Positions 5,786 through 7,986 of a stretch of DNA of 7,986 bases are shown here, one piece after another (the first letter of the stretch is position 1; each line of letters opens with the position of its first letter). Made by a program: the position numbers and the translations under genes. The stretch covers positions 1 through 7,986 of the forward strand of contig CATXYA010000060.1 in the NCBI GenBank assembly GCA_958403605.1, written 5' to 3'. The notes beneath the pieces were generated by a model that saw only the letters and a list, made by a program, of their open reading frames with translations, did not search any database and had not been told where the DNA came from. This DNA comes from an uncultured Oscillospiraceae bacterium. GTDB lineage: Bacteria > Bacillota > Clostridia > Oscillospirales > Ruminococcaceae.

Positions 5786-6404
5786 AGGAACCCCGGGCCA
5801 TTTTGACGTACACGCCCTTTTTCACCAGCCTGCCGTCCGCCTCCTGGGCAAAGCGGCACCGCACCCGCCGGGCTTCGGCGGGCAGCTGCGGCACCACGGC
5901 GCGGCTGTATTCCGCCGAGGCCCGGGCCAGGAGCGTGTCGCCCGGCTGCCAGATGGCGCGGGCCGGGGCGCCGCCCCAAAAGTCATAGAGGGTCTTGGCG
6001 AAGGGCGTGTTCAATTTCGCCTGCATCTCCAAGCGGTAGGGCACCACGCCGTCCAAGGGGCGCAGCGCCCCGTAAAAGCCGGAGAGGATGAAAAGATGCC
6101 GCTGCACGTAGGCCAGCTGCGCCGTCTCAAAGACCTGCGGCGCCATGTACCGGTACTGGATGCCGTCGTAGCACAGCAGGGCGGGGGAGAGGCCTCGGTG
6201 CAGATCCATCTGTTGGAAGCTGTGATAGCTGCGCGCGGCGATCGCCTCATTGCAGGCCAGCAGGCGGCGCAGTTCGGCGGGCGGCAGCGCCCGCAGATGA
6301 TCCAGCAGCTGCTGGGCCTGGGGCAGGAACTGCGGCAGGCCCTCCCAGGGCAGCGTGTCCTCAGCGCGCATCTTTTTGGCGGGGGAAATGATGAGCTTCA
6401 GCAT
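5784..6404 (-). CDS. yaaA: YaaA (UPF0246/DUF328) peroxide-stress protein, C-terminally truncated by the insertion
   Basis: 206 aa from ATG 6404; an intact family member is about 245-260 aa. Conserved blocks are present in order: 'LIISPAKKM' (4-12), 'LSGFYGALRPLDGVVPYRLEM' (107-127), 'LYDFWG' (139-144) and 'KKGVYVKMARG' (195-205). Then one more codon and a TAG formed at the element junction (5786-5784). The missing last 40 residues are still encoded at 5384-5506, beyond the 281-bp insertion. YaaA lowers free intracellular iron and limits damage during peroxide stress in E. coli, and binds DNA there. The ATG directly follows the stop of the upstream phosphodiesterase gene (TAAATG) with no clear ribosome site, so translation is probably coupled. 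Whether the shortened protein is stable is unknown; loss of the conserved C-terminal block suggests a non-functional product. Confidence 0.9.
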   Translation of the reverse strand: MLKLIISPAKKMRAEDTLPWEGLPQFLPQAQQLLDHLRALPPAELRRLLACNEAIAARSYHSFQQMDLHRGLSPALLCYDGIQYRYMAPQVFETAQLAYVQRHLFILSGFYGALRPLDGVVPYRLEMQAKLNTPFAKTLYDFWGGAPARAIWQPGDTLLARASAEYSRAVVPQLPAEARRVRCRFAQEADGRLVKKGVYVKMARGS

Positions 6405-7235
6405 TTATTTATATTTGGGCTGGGGCTCGTAGAACTCGAAGATCACGGCGTCGTTGGCGGCCTCCTTGGCGGCCACGTCGTCCTCCGGGTGCACCGTCCA
6501 GCACACGCGGATGGCGCCCAGCGCCTCGGCCAGCTTCGCCAGCGGCGGCTTGGGGCCGGGGCCGTAAGCAATGAACTGGGGCCGGGCCAGCACGTTCGTC
6601 AGCAAATTGCCCAGGGCCGTTTTCAGCACCCAGGGCTGGTCTTGGAAGTTGGCGGGCCGGTCGGACAGCTGGCCGCGCAGGATGTCGGGCGCGTTCTTTT
6701 TGAACCAGCCCACGATGCGCGGGTCGAAGCTCTCCACGCAGAAGGGGCCTTGATATTCCTCGGCGTAGGCGCGCAGCAGCGCCAGGCCCTTTTCGCACAG
6801 CTCGGTGTTGCGCGGGCCGGTCTTCAATTCCACGATCAGGGGAACCTTGCCCTGCACGGTGGCCAGCACCTCAGTGAAGAGGGGGATGGTCTCGGCGGAG
6901 CCGCACAGCCGCATCTGCCGCAGCTGCTCCAGCGGGAAGGCGTCCACCCGGCCATGCACGCCGCACACGCGGTCCAGCGTGTCGTCATGGAAGACGACCA
7001 CCTCGCCGTCCTGGGAGAGCTGGATATCCAGCTCGATGCCGTAGCCGTGGGCCACGGCGGCGGCGAAGGCGGGCAGGCTGTTTTCCGGGACGGTTTTGTC
7101 TTTCGTGTGCAGGCCCCGGTGGGCGTGGTTCACCCCGTAAAAGGCCTGCTTCTGCGCCTCGGAATAGCGCGCGGGATGCAGCAAAAACCAGAGAAGGACG
7201 ATCAGGACGCCAAGCGTCCACAGTACAGCAGCCAT
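6405..7235 (-). CDS. Glycerophosphodiester phosphodiesterase, membrane-anchored
   Basis: 276 aa from ATG 7235, chosen because GGGAGG lies about 9 nt upstream and the protein then opens with a single hydrophobic segment (residues 2-20); an ATG ten codons earlier has no such site. The catalytic core matches the GDPD family: 'HAHRG' with H39/R40, 'PENSLPAF' with E51, 'GIELDIQLSQDGEVVVFHDDTLDR' with E68, D70 and H83, and 'LIVELK' with E136/K138. W246 in 'VCWTV' fits the last barrel strand. Family members hydrolyse glycerophosphodiesters to glycerol-3-phosphate and an alcohol, in lipid turnover or phosphate scavenging. The N-terminal segment reads as an uncleaved anchor, so the side of the membrane on which it works is not certain. 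It is first in a two-gene unit with yaaA. Confidence 0.94.
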   Translation of the reverse strand: MAAVLWTLGVLIVLLWFLLHPARYSEAQKQAFYGVNHAHRGLHTKDKTVPENSLPAFAAAVAHGYGIELDIQLSQDGEVVVFHDDTLDRVCGVHGRVDAFPLEQLRQMRLCGSAETIPLFTEVLATVQGKVPLIVELKTGPRNTELCEKGLALLRAYAEEYQGPFCVESFDPRIVGWFKKNAPDILRGQLSDRPANFQDQPWVLKTALGNLLTNVLARPQFIAYGPGPKPPLAKLAEALGAIRVCWTVHPEDDVAAKEAANDAVIFEFYEPQPKYK

Positions 7236-7267
7236 AAAAAGGCCTCCCTTATGATGCGTTCGCAACC

Positions 7268-7296
7268 ATTGTAGCGCGGCGGCCGCGCCCCGTCAA
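7268..7296 (-). promoter_or_regulatory. sigmaA promoter of the phosphodiesterase-yaaA unit
   Basis: On the minus strand TTGACG (7296-7291) and TACAAT (7273-7268) are 17 nt apart; the spacer is all G and C except for nothing obvious in A/T. The start would be near 7261, about 25 nt before ATG 7235. Confidence 0.87.
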
Positions 7297-7333
7297 ACGG
7301 ATTTCAAAAAATGCACAGGATTTTTTCACAAAT

Positions 7334-7364
7334 CGGACATAACGAACGCTTATTATGTTAAGAT
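7334..7364 (+). promoter_or_regulatory. Probable extended -10 promoter of the OmpR-type regulator
   Basis: TAAGAT (7359-7364) is preceded by TGT (7356-7358), an extended -10 TGN motif. The best -35 candidate, CGGACA (7334-7339), is 19 nt away and weak. This would start transcription near 7371, at the edge of the dyad described next. Confidence 0.5.
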
Positions 7365-7368
7365 AGAA

Positions 7369-7387
7369 CCAATGGACACACCATTGG
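7369..7387. promoter_or_regulatory. Perfect 7-bp dyad CCAATGG-N5-CCATTGG in the leader
   Basis: The arms CCAATGG (7369-7375) and CCATTGG (7381-7387) are exact reverse complements around ACACA. The dyad lies between the -10 and the ribosome site GGGAGG (7400-7405). It could be an operator or a small leader hairpin; the sequence alone does not decide. Confidence 0.45.
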
Positions 7388-7412
7388 ACCCACTGGGACG
7401 GGAGGAAACGAC

Positions 7413-7986
7413 ATGGCGAAAATTCTCATTGTGGACGATGAGCCGCGCATCCGGGAGCTGATCCGGGAGCATCTGCAGCACGACGGCTTTTCCTGCGAGG
7501 AGGCCACGGACGGCTCCGCCGCGCTGGCGACGCTGGCGGTGGGCGGCATCGATCTGGTGATCCTGGACATCATGATGCCCTTTGTGGACGGTATGACATG
7601 CCAGCGGGAGATGCGCAAGCGCCGCATCGACACGCCCGTCATCATGCTGACGGCCCGGGGCGAGGAATACGATAAACTGGCGGGCCTGGAAAACGGGGCC
7701 GACGACTACGTGGTGAAGCCCTTCAGCCCGCGGGAGCTGGTGGCCCGCGTGAAGGCGGTGCTGGCGCGCACCATGCCCAAGGACAAGCAGGAGGGCGAAA
7801 ACTACGTCTTCGGCGACCTGGCCATCGACACGGCCTCCCACACGGTGTAGATCGCGGGGGTCGCCGCGCCGCTAACGCACAAGGAATTCGATCTGCTGGT
7901 GTTCCTGGCCCAGAACAAGGGCATCGCCCTGTCCCGGGAAAAGATTTTGCAAAAGGTGTGGAACTACGACTATTACGGCGAGGACC
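7413..7986 (+). pseudogene. OmpR/PhoB-family response regulator with in-frame TAG; runs off the right edge
   Basis: From ATG 7413 (GGGAGG 7 nt upstream) the frame encodes a receiver domain: D8/D9, phosphoacceptor D52 in 'LDIMMP', T80, K102 in 'VKPF', then a linker 'YVFGDLAIDTASHTV' to residue 145. A TAG at 7848-7850 follows. The same frame continues without a break to the window edge with 45 more residues: 'IAGVAAPLTHKEFDLLVFL', 'NKGIALSREKILQKVWNYD'. That is the start of the OmpR winged helix, ending at the typical 'vWgYDyyGd' motif. Only one codon is abnormal, so this is a recent nonsense change or a base-calling error. As written, the product is a receiver domain without DNA binding. No restart codon with a ribosome site follows the TAG. 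A partner kinase gene would be expected beyond 7986. Read through, it would be an ordinary two-component regulator. Confidence 0.87.

Noticed and set aside
5495..5795. Target-site duplication flanking the element
   Set aside because: I tried TA, CC and CCT as duplications. None leaves both a matched pair and the correct yaaA reading frame, so I do not claim one.
5606..5806. 66-codon + strand ORF inside the insertion element
   Set aside because: It crosses the inverted repeats and ends in yaaA, shows no domain, and has no ribosome site. It is a by-product of GC-rich sequence.
7848..7850. Genome-wide TAG recoding as the explanation for the in-frame stop
   Set aside because: TAG ends the LytTR gene at its natural length (517-519). 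One other in-frame TAG is better explained by mutation or error.
1..7986. CRISPR array, rRNA, riboswitch or phage genes
   Set aside because: No regularly spaced repeats, rRNA segments, recognisable aptamer cores or phage structural motifs were seen.

Overview
The window looks like the chromosome of a GC-rich member of the Bacillota, most likely class Clostridia and perhaps the Oscillospirales. This rests on sigmaA-type promoters, strong GGAGG-type ribosome sites, A/T-tailed intrinsic terminators, a tRNA gene with encoded CCA, and the gene families present (LytTR regulator, LytS/YesM-like kinase, YtrA-type GntR/ABC operon, zinc_ribbon_13/DUF2082 protein). The taxonomy is inference; there is no rRNA or marker gene in the window.

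Layout. 1-519 (+) is the 3' part of a regulator with a SnoaL/NTF2-like domain joined to a LytTR DNA-binding domain. It converges, across a 17-bp-stem bidirectional terminator (643-679), on a two-component operon on the minus strand. That operon holds a multi-spanning membrane sensor kinase (1485-2774), followed with a 4-nt overlap by a response regulator of the REC + winged-helix SAPR type (694-1488). Upstream on the same strand is a complete tRNA-Val(CAC) gene (3011-3087) with its own promoter and terminator.

3156-5310 (+) is a compact operon: YtrA-type GntR repressor, ABC ATPase, six-span permease and a 70-aa zinc-ribbon protein. The first three genes overlap one another. A 34-nt imperfect palindrome lies over the -10 box of its promoter and is the obvious candidate autoregulatory operator.

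5384-7235 (-) is a glycerophosphodiester phosphodiesterase gene followed immediately by yaaA. The yaaA gene is split. Its first 205 codons (5787-6404) and its last 40 codons plus stop (5384-5506) are separated by a 281-bp non-coding element (5505-5785). The element has 26-bp terminal inverted repeats (one mismatch) and two further internal inverted-repeat arms, so almost all of it can fold into a Y-shaped structure. I read it as a MITE-like insertion. It is the most interesting object here.

7413-7986 (+) is an OmpR-family response regulator running off the right edge. An in-frame TAG (7848-7850) separates its receiver domain from a well-conserved winged-helix start. Two genes facing away from the same intergenic region (7236-7412, with divergent promoters) therefore both look broken, which points to gene decay or, for the TAG, a sequencing error.
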